From the NCBI GenBank assembly GCA_025435555.1, contig JAIWWG010000151.1, positions 1 through 52,959 on the forward strand: 52,959 bases of DNA, in the 5' to 3' direction. Shown here in pieces: positions 21,517 through 33,694 of the stretch; position 1 is the stretch's first letter, and each line of letters opens with the position of its first letter. The notes below the pieces were generated by a model that did not search any database, had not been told where the DNA came from, and saw only the letters and a program-made list of their open reading frames with translations. Source of the DNA: Chytriomyces cf. hyalinus JEL632 (lineage: Eukaryota; Chytridiomycota; Chytridiomycetes; Chytridiales; Chytriomycetaceae). A program made the translations under genes and the position numbers.

Positions 21517-24500
21517 GTCGTCTCAAGCGTCGCCGATTTCTGGGGCGACATATCCACAATCAACCCATCCACCTTGTCCGGCGCAATCGATATTGTTGTG
21601 GTGCGAGGGAAGGATGGCGAACTGGCGTGCTCTCCTTTCCACGTGCGGTTCGGGAAGCTGGTGTTGCTCAGACCCACAGAGAAGAAGGTGTGGCGTGCAA
21701 TTCTATGACGGAACACTGCCATTCTCACCTTCTTTACTTCACAGGTGGTCATCACCGTCAATGAATCAGCCGTCGATATTCCAATGAAAGTGGGGGAGGC
21801 AGGAGAGGCCTTTTTTGTGGTTGAACTGGACGAACTTGAACACGCTCCCTCTGAATACGCAACATCCCCGATCATTAAGCCTGCCACGCTATTTGCAGAG
21901 GTACTAAGCTCTCATCAGTACTCGGGTGATTCTGAGTAACGCAAGTAAATTAGATGCCAACGGAAAACTTTGATCTGGGTGAGGCTTCAGAGCCCAAACA
22001 GGGCGACATGGACAACAATAATTTACCTGATGGAGCCAATGCAGCGGAAGGAAAAGTTGTCGAAGGTATCTTGTCGCGTCGAACTTTTGAACTATAATTA
22101 AAAGGACCACGTTGAAATTTCAGACACCGTCGCCACCACTGACGGAAAGAAAGCTAACATGGACCCTTTGGAGAATCAGATCGCAAGCATGACTATCAAG
22201 TAACGTAGTCAATTTGCGACACTCATGCATCACTGGCTAACGTTTACACGCCTTCGAACCTTATCCAGCAATGAACAAGGGCTGGGAGTGCCAAACATGC
22301 ATGGGCCCAATTACGTGCCTGTGGGCTCACCTGATTGGCAATGGAACTGGGGAGGACTTCCAAAGAAAAAAGAATCAGATCAGCAAGAAATCGGCGCATC
22401 AGCTTTAACCGATGGAAGCAATCTTGGAACATCCAATACCGCCGCAGCGACTGGGATGGCTGGAACCACCAGCAACCTTTCCGTCGAAGAAAATACTGGT
22501 GTCGAAGGAGCCATGGCGTTGAATGAAAAAGTTCCATTACCGCTAGCGAGCAAGGCTCCTGTCGCTTCATCTTTAACCGCTGCATTGCAGAAGGGAACTT
22601 CTCCAACAGCTGCTGCATATACTTCACCTTTGTCTGCATTGCCCGAAGCCACAGTCATTGACGTGCATCAACCGTCAGTGACTGTTGGCGAAAAGGTGGA
22701 CAACTACCTCTCCTCCTTTCCCGACCACATGGCACCTCCTGATAAACCACCTTCATTGAGAGCGACAAGTCCGTCTCCAATGTCTTATTTGGATTCGCGG
22801 ATGGCATCTTTGGTGAGCCTCACCTCATTCTTGATATACTTTTCATGCTGACTGATGATTGGATCAAGTCCGCAGTTCCTCTCTTGTCGAACCCACCCGA
22901 CTTTACGGATCTATCCGCGCAATTTTTCGAATTGAGCCTGTGTGGGAAATCAGCCATCGCTTCAGCCCTCACTAATCTTACAGAAAACTCCGAATCCGCA
23001 ATCGAATCGGCCTCCCGGATTTTCGTCGAACATCGAATCGACTACACCGCTTTCATTGCGGACCCTTCATCAGTTATATCGAACCCGAATCTGATTGTTC
23101 GATTAAAAAACGGAAGCGGTGGATATTATGATTGGAGCGTCATTGCCCCTGTTCTCATCTCTTGGATGGCTTTTGGGAAGAGTTTACCCGAAGACGAAAT
23201 GCATCGATTGATTGAAAAAAGCTTGCACCATCACGAAAGAGCCTCAAATACAGATGGAACTGCAGGAAATGGAGTCGATATCGGTGGAATGGGGGAAGCA
23301 GGGCCCGCTTCAGATGAACCACGAAAGTACAGCAGTTTTGGTAATTTGAGATCGTGGTGGAGTAGGGGGGCTCCTGCACCTGCATCGGGACCCACAACGG
23401 CAGCGGCAGCAGCATTGAATGAAGCGAATGCTGCAACAACAGGAACATCTCCACCTGCAGAAGCTACTACTGTTGCTGTGCCTGACATTGCAGTCAGCGG
23501 TTCATCTCCTTCACATGTGGCGGGCAGTGTAGACGCAGCTGCAGACGGCCAAAGTGTCGACGAAGAGAAACCTGGGGCGGAACAAAGGAAATACATCAAA
23601 TCATTGCGAATGACGAGCGAGCAGTTGAAAGGATTAAATCTGAATAAGGGCGTGAATACAATCAGTTTCAGCGTAACGAGTCGGTTACAAGGCACTGCGA
23701 TTTGTACGAGTAAAATTTTCCTGTGGGAGCATAACACGCGTGTTGTGATAAGCGATGTGGATGGGACTATCACAAAGTGAGTGACACTCTTTTAACATTC
23801 GGTGTTGGGCTGACTCGGATCTCTGTACTCGCTTTCCTCAAAGATCAGATGTTTTGGGTCATGTGTTTACAATGGTCGGGCAGGATTGGACGCATTCTGG
23901 CGTTGCGTCGCTGTACACAAACATTCGAAAAAACAACTACCAAATACTGTATTTGACATCGCGCGCGATTGGTCAGGCAAATTACACGCGAGATTACTTG
24001 AAAAAAGTGGATCAGGACAAGTTTAAGCTGCCGGAAGGTCCTGTCGTCATGAGTCCTGATAGACTGTTTACTGCCTTTCACAGGTACTCTTTTTACTTCA
24101 AGGTTTTGATTTCCTCTTTGAGATGAGCTCATTTCAATTTCAACACCAGAGAAGTAATCCAGCGTCGACCGTTCGAATTCAAAATCGCGTGTCTCCGCGA
24201 TATTCAGCGCTTGTTTGGGCCCAACGCGCGGCCCTTCTATGCAGGTTTCGGTAACCGGATCACCGATGTGCAATCATATCGTGCAGTTCAAGTTCCACTC
24301 AGTCGAATCTTTACAATCGATCCCAGTGGAGAAATCAAACTCGAATTCACGCGAGGTTACAAAAGCACCTATGCAAAGCTGAACGAGATTGTCGAACGAA
24401 TCTTTCCCGTCGTTGCTGATCGATTAGAGGAAGAGACTGAGACGGCGCGAGAAGTGGTTGAACTGGAGGATGGGGTCGAGGAAAATGACTGGGAAATGTG

Positions 24501-24890
24501 GAAGCAGCATTTGCCGGAAGCCTATGCGAATATGAGTGTTGAGGCTAAAAAGGAGAGCGGTTTGCCGATCGACGACGAAGAGGAAGTAACTCCAGCCGAA
24601 GCGCCAAGTGGGACAGAGCACGACAAGCCCGGGGACGGTAATTCTGTAGAAAAGCAAGAAAAGGACGGAGAGTATGAAGAGTACGAGGAAGGAGAAGAGT
24701 ATGAGGAATACGAAGAGGAGGAGGAGGAAGTGGATGGAGAAGCTTTGGAAAATATGGTGAGCTCTTTTGCTGAGGTTTCGATCTGAATGACTGCATCTAA
24801 CCTTACATCCCGCAATGCATTTAGATGGCGAGTGAAGATGATGAAACGCTACGGCTTCGAATGGCAGAAATGAAGAAATACAAATTTTAG
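21517..24890 (+). CDS. PAH1: Lipin / phosphatidate phosphatase PAH1
   Basis: Mg2+-dependent phosphatidate phosphatase making diacylglycerol for triglyceride and phospholipid synthesis, recruited from cytosol to ER/nuclear membrane. The N-LIP domain is in exons 21517-21687 and 21745-21900: [30 protein letters not shown] and ATSPI. The linker (21954-23560) is Ser/Ala/Thr-rich with [10 protein letters not shown] and ELSLCG. The C-LIP catalytic domain starts near 23590 and carries the haloacid-dehalogenase DxDxT motif as DVDGTITK (ends ~23777), followed by [39 protein letters not shown] and [12 protein letters not shown]. An acidic Glu/Tyr-rich tract and a last exon (from ~24824) ending MKKYKF complete it. 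The catalytic residues look intact. Only the first few residues upstream of [11 protein letters not shown] are uncertain. Confidence 0.93.
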
Positions 24891-25150
24891 TTGCTGACGA
24901 ATTTAACAACCTTGTGCACCAGTTACTGTGTGTAAAACAAAGCCCTGTTTATGATCCCATTTTGGCTGGGCTTGTTTGCGTGATAGACTGTCTTTTTTCT
25001 CGACTCAAGCGGGACAAACGGCACAGCAGCGACATCTGCCGCCGCCAGCACCAATATTTTGAAGCGATCAAAAAGAGATGCAAACCCAATTCAAAATGCA
25101 GCAGAATTTATTATAAATATGGATATGGATATGTGAAAGAGGATAAGGTA

Positions 25151-27815
25151 TCAGTGTTCCAAAATAAAATAGTCGGGGAGGGCCTTCAAGACACTCGGCA
25201 GCAGCTCGTCGACTTCGTAGGTGCTTTGCACAAACCCAGTCTTTTGCAAGTACTGATAGTGCGTTTCGATGGCACGGATCGAGAGGTCCATCGTTGTGGC
25301 GAAATAGCCGTCAATGTTTTGGAACATGTCCACGGGATCTTGCGCCGAATTTAGGGCCTGGCGAGCTTGTGAAACCAGTTTGATAATGCCCAGCTTTGTC
25401 TCGCCGTCCTAAACATAAAGAAGTGTTATCATGGGGGAAAAACGCAACCATTTCAATTGTAACAAAGGGTTACCAGTGCATCTATCCACCCGTTTGGATC
25501 CTCTTTTGGCTTTGTTTCCATCGCCGGCTTCTTTTGGTCTTGAGTCGCATGAACCTCCTTCTGAGGAGCTGGAGTTGGAGCTTCGGAGGAAGCCGCGGTG
25601 GTGGTAACTGGCTCGGGTTGAGCAATGATGGTTGTGGTTTCAATTTCCTCCGTGGTTGTCACAGCAGCTTCGGTGGTCGGGATAGCAGTCTCAGTAGTTG
25701 GTACGAGGACAGCGCCGGTGGTCGCAGGGGCAGCGATAGCGACAACTGGCTTGATCGGGACGTCGACCACGGAAGACGCAGCTGGAGTAAGGGTGCTGGT
25801 AGGGACCATCTTGGCTGGAGGGGATGGGTTGTTCTTGGTCGGGGAAACACTTGGAACGCAAGCAAAATTGGTGGACGTGTTGATGGCAGGCGTTGGAGAG
25901 TTTTTTGCGGGTTGGGTTGGGAGAACACTTGCACCATCCACAGTCTAACAAAAAGTAAGTGTCAAATAAAGCAAAGACAAAAATGAAAGAATAAATAATA
26001 TAACTTGTTCAGATTTCGACTGTTTTGGTTCCAGTTCCGCGGTCGGCTGTTCCGCTTCCATTTGAGCGCGCTTTTCTTCCAGATTCGGCTCCACGGTCTG
26101 AAACAAAAAAAGACCAGTGTCATCACTTGAAAACACATAATTAATGAATCATAAATATTACCAGTTCCATTTCCGAATCTTTGACTTCCGTCTGCGCCTC
26201 TGTCGGTCCCGCTTTTAGCTGCATCCTCTCCAAAGTTGCATTTTTTTGATTCATGGATCGCCGTTTCGGCATCAGTTTTGATCGGTTTCGTTTCTCGTGT
26301 TCCAGTCCCAAATCCACCCGCTTGATCGTCCGTGGTTTAGTGACAACACGGCACCGAGAGTTTTGCTGGCCTGGCGGGATTACAACTGGCTGGACTGGGA
26401 CCTTGGGCTTGACTTGTGTTGCCTGGATCGCCCGTTGTGCGTGTTTGGGCGGGGAATCTTTGGAAAAGAAAGTTTCCTCGTCTTCGTCTGGAGGAGGCAA
26501 TGGCACCCCGCTTGCAATTTTGACCAAAATTGCGTCGGCCGACAACGACGGCTTTGACGGACCAACTGCGGCTGAAGGGCGACTGATGTTGGCTGCTGCT
26601 GGCACAGGCGGGGTTTGTGCTGGGAACGGAGCAACGGCGGTGGTGGGTGGACTTGCTGAAGTTGACGCTGGCGACAGAGCAACGACTGGAGATGGGACAG
26701 GTGTCGGCAAACCTTGACTAATGGGATCTGGGAATTCGGCAGCTTTGGTCATCTTGGCAGGAGTTGGTGCGGATTTTGCGGCAGCTGTTTCAATCAACTT
26801 AGGTGATGGCAGCTGGGTGGTGACGGAGGTTTCAGCAGGCATGATTCGGCTGGAGGTAGCGGCAGGTAGGTCGGCGGACTTTAGGGACAACGATGACTTG
26901 CCAGTGCTGACGGCGGCCTTGGCAGTGATGACATTGGACTTGGTCAAAAGTGGGCTGGCCTGCTTGTCAGTGGAGGGACCGGCGGTGTGAATGATTTGGC
27001 TGGACGAGGTGGAGGCGGTTGAATTTGGCAGCAGCGTAGGTGTGCGAGTGGAAACGGCCGATGGGGACGATGGAATGGACGATGGGGGTGTCGCTACCGA
27101 AACTAGATTAAGGAGGCCAAGAAACACCTTAGCGGCAGCAGCAATATTGATTGACGCAGGGTATGTAGTGGCAGCGGTGGGTACAATGGATGAACTTGGG
27201 GACAATGGAGTGGCACCGGGCGGGTAAGTGGCTGCTGGGGCCCAACTAATGAGACCAGGCACTGCTCCAGCAGCCACGGCCTCATTCGTCAATGGCTTGG
27301 ACGCACAACACGCTCCCTTGGCAACTCTTCCTTTGAACCCTTGGACAAAGTCGACGCGATTGAGCACACCATGGCGAAGAAGCTGTTCATAACATGCTTG
27401 GTCAGTAAAACTGTCAAGGAAAATAAAAATAAAACAAAAAGAAACTCACGCGTCTTGCCGTCGTCGACTCCGCACGAGCAGCATCTCTTTGGTTTCTGAT
27501 TGTTTCAAGCAGGGTGGCATGTTCGGCTTGGGTGATTTGGAGTGTTTGGTCAAAGTGGAGTATGTGTTGGTTGAGCTTGTTTCTGGCCAACTTGGCGTCA
27601 GCTGACAGTGCCTTGAGCAACTTGCGTTGGTCATGCATTTCCAATTTTTGGTTGTTCAAGTCTTGAGCAGTGGTGCGGTGCAAGTGCCAGAGGACGATAA
27701 CGAGCGCGGCGAGAGCAACGGCAGCGATAAACTGTCGGACAAAGTGAGAGTGTTTGTTAGGACACCACAACAACAAGCTGAGAATAAAAATGAATTGCAA
27801 AATACGTGAAGGAGA

Positions 27816-27848
<33 letters not shown>

Positions 27849-28167
27849 CGGGGAGAGAGGGTATGCCAAGCAAAGGTGTAAACAAGCAAAACAAAGATGT
27901 GGGGTAAATCCAGTCCCGTGACAACAAAGCACGTAGCTTTCAGAAAGCTGACGACGCGTAACAGATATCCAGTGGCATGCACACAGATAATCCAGTGAGA
28001 GCGTGTCGCTCTTGGAGAGTTGTGTCCCAAGTCGAAGTCACAGCAGGAAGGGAGGCATTATGGATGGAGTGGTGGGAAGGGGCAGGTCTCACCTCTAACG
28101 CACGCCCCGCAGCGGCGAGGAGGATGGCAATAATAGCGAACATGAGCGACGTAAATTCAAGTTGCAT
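25151..28167 (-). CDS. Unidentified 799-residue Ala/Pro/Thr-rich, membrane-anchored protein
   Basis: Six exons: 28167-28093, 27731-27450, 27382-26162, 26097-26005, 25944-25474 and 25408-25151. Every intron falls between codons (phase 0), and the sum is exactly 800 codons with the stop. The N-terminus has two hydrophobic stretches (MFAIIAILLAAAG and FIAAVALAALVIVLW) that may form a signal anchor or hairpin. A coiled coil follows (RKLLKALSADAKLARNKL to TLLETIRNQRDAA), then ~600 residues dominated by Ala, Pro, Thr, Ser and Val, mucin-like. The folded-looking C-terminus includes IIKLVSQARQAL, MFQNIDGYF, HYQYLQK and KALPDYFIL. I do not recognise the family. A 31-base G run lies in the first intron. 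The parts suggest a cell-surface or endomembrane protein, which is inference only. Confidence 0.7.
27818..27848. repeat. 31-base G homopolymer
   Basis: Uninterrupted G on the + strand (C on the coding strand), inside the first intron of the minus-strand gene and followed by CGGGGAGAG. Such a run can form four-stranded DNA and is prone to length error in sequencing. Confidence 0.95.
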
Positions 28168-29269
28168 GTTGTTTTTGATAAAGAAAAAAAAGCGGGGTGC
28201 TTGCAAGTTCGGACGTTTAAATACTTCGCTAAAATTGCATGAATTCGACATTGAGCGGGACATCCCCAGTCTCCATGCGCGTCTTCAACCCCATCGGATG
28301 AACAATTCTACGTATGCATTGCCTCTGCTGGTGTCGGGGTGGTTGAGGGTGGTTCAGTCCCCGTAGGCGATTTGTATTCGAGAAAACCTTCAGTTCGTGC
28401 AATGACCTGATTCGGCAGCCTCACACGTCAAACACGGGCCCTATTCGTTGAAGCACTGGTGTCGGCTGTGTCAGATGTTTCCCCTTCAGTTCGTGTTTTT
28501 TTTCGTCGGTCACACATTCGAATTTTAAAGGGCCAAAGCCGTGCCTCCGAAAACTTCGCAGTGTCCTCCTTCGAACTTGCTCCGTGGATTATAAATAACG
28601 ACCGTTGAATCGTTCAAATTGTTTCGTGATTGTCGTTGACTTGAGTTTCGGTTTGCCGTTCCACGTTTGATGATTCATCGGCCCAAGTCAGATTCGAAAA
28701 TGCATGCGAGTTGATTCACTATGATGTCACTGTTTCTTCGATTCAATTCAATTGATACGGACATGCCGCCGGAGTTGGCTTTGATGACATGAGCGAGGTG
28801 TTGCTGAAGGTGCGGTCGAGGTGACCTGTTTGGAAGATCGAATTAGATGAAGCGCAAACCCCTCGGGATATCCTTACCCTTCCTCGAGCAGCATTGTTTC
28901 ACCGTTGCATCTGCCGCGGTCGAGCGTATAAGGACTGCAGCTGTTGTTGGAACAATACGGTTGATTGATACACATTTTAAAGTCTGTTTATTTGTCTCTC
29001 AACAACACGCCATGCGAAAGCAAGGGAGTTCTCCTCAAACTGCATTCACGTTGATGACGAAAGCAAAAAACTGGGGCAAGAGTTCTTCCGATCCGGCAAA
29101 GTCAGCAACTTTTGAACTGTGAACATCTCACAGGATTGCTCATTTTTCATTTGAGGACACGCCTTAACTACCACCAACTTCCCCCAAGTCTTATTGAGTG
29201 GCAAGCGAAGACGCCCGCATTGAACACAAATTTAGTTGCGAACAAATAAATATTTCCCATCGTGAAACA
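28168..29269. other. Long divergent intergenic region
   Basis: About 1.1 kb between the start of the minus-strand novel membrane protein and the start of the Qc-SNARE. Short open frames exist (for example 28847-29122 on +), but none shows a recognisable motif or splices into the flanking genes. No tRNA-like internal promoter boxes were seen. It presumably holds both promoters. Confidence 0.5.
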
Positions 29270-30273
29270 ATGGCAGGAGAATGGTGACCCATTCACACCC
29301 CCCCAACAAAAGAAGCTGAACTCTGACCATGACACACAAACCAGGGACGGCCAATTCGCACTTCTATCTGCAACAATCGATGACTCTTTCTCAACTGCCG
29401 TCGAGATGAAGGCAGCTGCCAATGCTGGGATCGAAACAGAAAACTACAAGAAACACTTGGACGCCAATGCGGCCGCACTACGAGAAGGCGTTTCAAGGCT
29501 CGAGAAGCTTCTAGAGAGGGAAGAGTTGGCCAGAGTCAGGTAGGGGCGCTTGCTCAGGATTTTCAACTGCTGCCACTGAAATGAATTTCATTGTGCTCAG
29601 GCCAAAGGACGAATTAAGACGGTGGGAAGGACAGTTGCTGTCGTTGTCGAAACAGATTGACCGGTTGGATTTAATGAGGCCTGGGAAGGAGGAAACGCGG
29701 GACCGAGATACTACAAGGTCAGAGATGGCGCATCGAATTTACGCTGCTTAGTTTCTAAACTGTTGAGGGCCATCGTATTCAGGAAACAACTGCTTCAGTC
29801 ACGCCAGCAAAGGGCGGCACTACTTTCAACTTCCGCATCCACTTCGTCGTCCTCAGGGGCGGCAGCGTTGTTGTCTAATGGCGGAAACCAGAACGAAAAC
29901 GACACGGAAGCATTACAAACTGGCGAACTCTTACAACTCCACAACAGACTTATCGATGGTGAATTCCTTCATTGCCAAACGTTACCAACCAAAGTTCTAA
30001 CACTGCGAAATACCAGACCAAGACGCGCATTTGGACGTCCTCAGCAACACCCTCCTACGGCAGAAACAAATCGGGATTCAGATTGGCGAAGAACTGGAAT
30101 ACCACGTCGATTTATTGCAGCAAACCACCGTTGCCGTTGACACGACACAGTCGCGAATTGGAAACGTGAACCAGCGGTTGGGTCATGTGACTGCCACAAG
30201 CGGGACAGACATGCGAGCGAACTTGATCATCATTGTGCTGTTTATCATTTTGGTCTTGATTGTATTTAGCTGA
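29270..30273 (+). CDS. STX8: Qc-SNARE, syntaxin-8-like
   Basis: Tail-anchored SNARE of the late endosome/vacuole fusion machinery. Five exons: 29270-29283, 29345-29539, 29601-29717, 29783-29958 and 30023-30273, totalling 251 codons with all junctions in frame. The first exon is only 14 bases (MAGEW split), chosen because the longer frame upstream has no ATG. N-terminal helices (residues ~1-110) are followed by a Ser-rich loop. The SNARE motif begins AHLDVLSNTLLRQKQIGIQI and has the central zero-layer Gln in DLLQQTT. The C-terminal anchor is LIIIVLFIILVLIVF. A Vam7/SYP5-type assignment within the Qc group cannot be excluded, but Vam7 lacks a membrane anchor. Confidence 0.85.
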
Positions 30274-30496
30274 AGAACTATAAAACATGAACATGTGCAT
30301 TTATTTCCAAATTCCTTTTCTTGAAACGTGACCTGGCCGATCACCCTTTCATGCAGCCAAACATATTCACTCAGAGGGCATCTCGACAGGGGATGAGTCG
30401 CGTCGCAGTTCATTCCCCTAACAGACCGAAGCAATATCCACTCAAGCAACACTTTTTTGTCTTCTTCTTCTGCTTGCTTTCTTTATTCAATTATGT

Positions 30497-30867
30497 TCAG
30501 TCTTCTTGCAGCGGCAGTTCGACCACATATTGTTCCAACCTTTCAAATTGGCTTTGGTGTGTGGAGCATTGAATTGAGCAGCATATTGATGGACTGCTTG
30601 CTTGTTCTGATGGTGGAGCAATCGACTGAATCTTGAGAAAACTACCCCGCTCTGTGAAATACGATGCAGGAAGAGCGTCGAATTCAGCCCACATGGTATT
30701 AAGCTTGTCGTTCTTGTCTCGCAGTTGGATTAGGGCAGCAGGAAGAAGCAAGTCAACTGCAAACTTCTTTTGAACGGCATTTTGAAGTTTGCCAAGTCGT
30801 GACACGGCAGTGACATCGACTTTGGTGATGGAAACGTCTTGTACTTGACATTGACGAGTTCTGACAT
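30497..30867 (-). pseudogene. Crinkler (CRN) relic 1, N-domain fused to tail
   Basis: Crinklers are modular proteins of zoosporic pathogens and saprobes, some acting as secreted host-nucleus effectors. From an ATG at 30867 the minus strand encodes LVNVKYKTF, then loses frame by one base, then continues with RLGKLQNAV, IQLRDKN and WAEFDALPASYF, the ubiquitin-like N-domain shared with the copy at 31809. It jumps directly to a tail motif LEQYVVELPL that matches the end of relic 2 (LELYVLELPV). The whole central NTPase part is therefore missing. It lies head-to-head with relic 2. Confidence 0.7.
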
Positions 30868-31574
30868 TTGAGGGTTGTTCCGCTGGTCAAGACAACTTGA
30901 TGGCCCAGCAGCTCAAAGTAGTGGTGTCAAGTATCATGCGGACTTCCAGCAACCATTCCCTTTAAACTTTTCAAAGTTAGTTTGGTATGTCTGATTTCGT
31001 CAGAGATATCGTTTTTGCTCATAATCATGTGCAACAGCAAGTGCAACATGGCATGTGTGCTTGTCTGACAGCCAGCAGTGCAAATCCGTGCGAAAGTTGT
31101 CCCACCGTGAGAAAGGTGAGAAAGCTAGATCCGCAGCAGGAAAAGGCAAGGTGCTTGAAAACTTTTGTATTATTCAACAGCGCCAAGTCAGGCGGGTTAT
31201 GCCGCTTGGCAATTGTCGTGTCATTGGGGAGGGGAAGTAGTTGGGAAAATCAGCGAAACGCTTCCCAATATCCTTTTCTCACCATCCTCCCCATTCTTTC
31301 GCGGCCCGGTTCTTCACCACCACCTCATCAGCTAACCATAATCTACCGGCTTTTCTCGTATATCTACCTGATGTGTGTGTATTTAATAAACATTGGCGGA
31401 GGGTATGCCCAACGACGGCGCTTTTGGGCAATATAATCGCTGTTCTCGAGGCACCGCCGGGTACCCGATGGCAATATCACAAAAAAATTACCAAACGCAA
31501 AAATACCAAAACCCAGACCGACAGCTTCTCAGCTTCGCCGGTACCCTAATACTCTACCCCATGCTCCACATGCC
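30868..31574. other. Intergenic region between CRN relics
   Basis: Short frames on both strands but no recognisable product. The segment separates the two oppositely oriented CRN N-domains and may contain decayed promoter or terminal sequence of either. I see no tRNA, simple repeat or LTR here. Confidence 0.4.
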
Positions 31575-31735
31575 CATAAGCGAAGACCGCGTCTCGCACA
31601 AAACATCGACTTGTGGGCCCAGCAAAAACATCGGTTGAATTTGAGTCGCACTGAAAAGCTTTGAAAAAACGACAAAATTGAATGGTATTCATGCGCCAGT
31701 AATATCTCAACCACTTTTCCACTTCCTTCCTCTTT
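31575..31735 (+). pseudogene. Stray decayed copy of the SPAG1 C-terminal domain
   Basis: The DNA closely tracks SPAG1 at ~19297-19430. Both contain GACCGCGTCTCGCAC or its near-twin ACCGCGTCTCGCACC, and both have (A)GCAAAAAC(A/G)TCG(G/C)TTGAATTTGAG, AAAGC(A/T)TTGAA and TTGAATGG. The predicted residues KTASRTK, GPAKTS and EFE recur, but the frame has a stop where SPAG1 has the Trp of DWKALK, and bases are missing after TTGAATGG. It is a fragment of about 150 bases with no start or splice context, so a duplicated relic and not a gene. Confidence 0.75.
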
Positions 31736-31808
31736 ACGGGGGCCCACACGAACATGCGTGTGGACACAGAAAATCAGTGTTCTAATAATACTTTTCGACT
31801 TTCACAGA

Positions 31809-33577
31809 ATGGCAGACAACCGCTTCATCAACGTCAAGTACAAGACGCTCCCCATCACCGAAGTCAATGTCACCGGCGTGTTCCGACTCAGCGGCGTTCA
31901 AAATGCCATCAAAACGATGTTTTCAAGCGCTTTGCCAATGACAGCTCGTGCAATCCAACTACGCGACAAGAACAAGAAGCGAATCACCAAGTGGGCAGAA
32001 TTCGACCCTCTTTCTGCAGGCTATTTTGAAGAGGGGGTTAGCTTCTCACTATTGAGCCAGCTTCACCAGCGAGCAGTCTGTCGGTTACTGATGATTTGTA
32101 ATCAAGACACCTGTCTCTAAAAAGCGGCGTATTGCCGATTGGCTGGAATCTGATATGAGCCCCACTTCAAAGCCTTCAAAAAGGCACGACTCGTGTATGG
32201 CTGCATTATATCGCCACAGCAAGCGATTATGCCGTACATGATGGAGAATGTTCGGACATTTTATGTGCCGAAAGTGTTACGAAGACATATTTGATCTGCT
32301 TGTGGCTGGAGCTGAGGAGGGAATCAAACATTTTGCAATCACTGGCACTCCAGGAATCGGAAAATCGTTCTTCTTCACCTGCATTTTGTATCGCTTGACG
32401 AAGGACCGGTCAAAGAATACTTCGCGCCTTCGTTCTAGTTCCTGGAAGCCAACAAGGATTATCTGTCAAACCGCCGCCATTAAGCATGCTTGCTTTGACT
32501 TGGAAAATCAAAGTGTTCATCGAGTGACTGAAGAGGAAGCAGAAAACTTCGTCCGGCAGTCCGAAACGCTCTACGTCATTGACGGACATGATTCACCATC
32601 CCTTCTGAGTACCTGTGTCTCCGTGTTCATTGCTGCACCTGGGTCGTCTGATTACCAGCAATTTCTCAAGCATCATCACCTGCTCGAATGCTGTTTCCCA
32701 GTTTGGACTAAAGATGAGCTGACAGCGTGCCGCAAGCAATGCAATTCGAACATTCTAGAGGAGATGATGCTTGAACGGTTGCGTATCTACGGTGGCATGG
32801 CGCGAGCCATCTTCGCATCTGATCTCTCCCTCCCTCCCGCCGACATGGAAGCAGCATTGGCGGATCCTATTGCTGTAGCACGGATACGCAATCTTGGAGT
32901 TCATCGAGGATTGAAAGGGAGAGTGCATTTGTTGCTGCTTATGATTGTCTCTGACGATGGCCAGTATCAATTCAGTCATGCTGCATTTGCTTCGAAATAT
33001 GTCTTCGATCAACTCTGGGAAAAGCACCCACAGCAGATGATTTCTAACCTTCAAGATATGCTTCGCGAGCGTTGCACCGAAATATCGCAACCTTTGTTTG
33101 AGGCGTACAGGCATCGAGTCTTGTCCTCGGGCGGAATTTAGCTCAAATGTCGAAACTTGGCGACTGACGACACTGAAGCTGGATACGCTCAAAGGCGTAT
33201 GAGCTCCTCTGAAACAAAACTGTTTGCCTCACAACCCAATTGTCCAGTATCATCAACCGAATGGTGATGAGCCTTTCCCGGCAATTAACTCCTTGAGTGC
33301 ACATGGAATGTTTAAATTTATTGTCAGGACTGAGCATTCCATGCCGGAAGTCGAGGTTTAAAAGCAAGTGTGTGCAGTATATGATAGTCCGAAACTTTAC
33401 TATGTGGTGCCATCGCGTTCTTTCAAAACCTTTTCGTTACAAGCATGCCTGCCAACGAAAGGACGAGCGGATGTGAAGCCAATTGAAAATCTGGAGCTGT
33501 ATGTTTTGGAACTGCCTGTTCTGCCAGACCAACAACTAAGGAAGAAAAACAATCGCTCGGCGATGAAAAGAGGATGA
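31809..33577 (+). pseudogene. Crinkler (CRN) relic 2 with P-loop NTPase region
   Basis: The longest CRN copy. From ATG 31809: N-domain (FINVKYKTLPITEVNVTG, IQLRDKNKKR, WAEFDPLSAGYFEEG), then a frame change near 32040 and a stop near 32100. A linker (KKRRIADWLESD) follows, then after another one-base frame change at ~32272 a central region with the Walker A motif GTPGIGKSFF and a Walker B-like LYVIDGHD, open to 33141. After a stop at 33139-33141 the tail motifs PKLYYVVPS and LELYVLELPV appear in other frames up to ~33577. At least three lesions make it a pseudogene as read. The order matches CRN proteins of Batrachochytrium-type fungi and oomycetes. No secretion signal is visible. Confidence 0.72.
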
Positions 33578-33694
33578 GAGTTAATTTCTTGTTAGTTTGC
33601 AAGCGAATGCTTCGGATCTGCCTGTTGAGTGAATAAATTGTTGATGGGCGATGTCAGCAAAGGCAATTCGTTCTGCACGGCGAATGGAGGATGG

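Noticed and set aside
25396-25986. Plus-strand Gly/Ser/Trp-rich frame opposite the novel membrane protein
   Set aside because: Antisense of Ala/Pro/Thr-rich exons. The minus-strand exons splice in phase with canonical sites.
26253-27227. Several plus-strand frames opposite exon 3 of the same gene
   Set aside because: Low-complexity antisense frames with no domain.
28847-29122. Plus-strand frame just upstream of the Qc-SNARE
   Set aside because: Considered as a SNARE first exon, but the ATG at 29270 with a 14-base exon splices in frame and gives a compact N-terminus.
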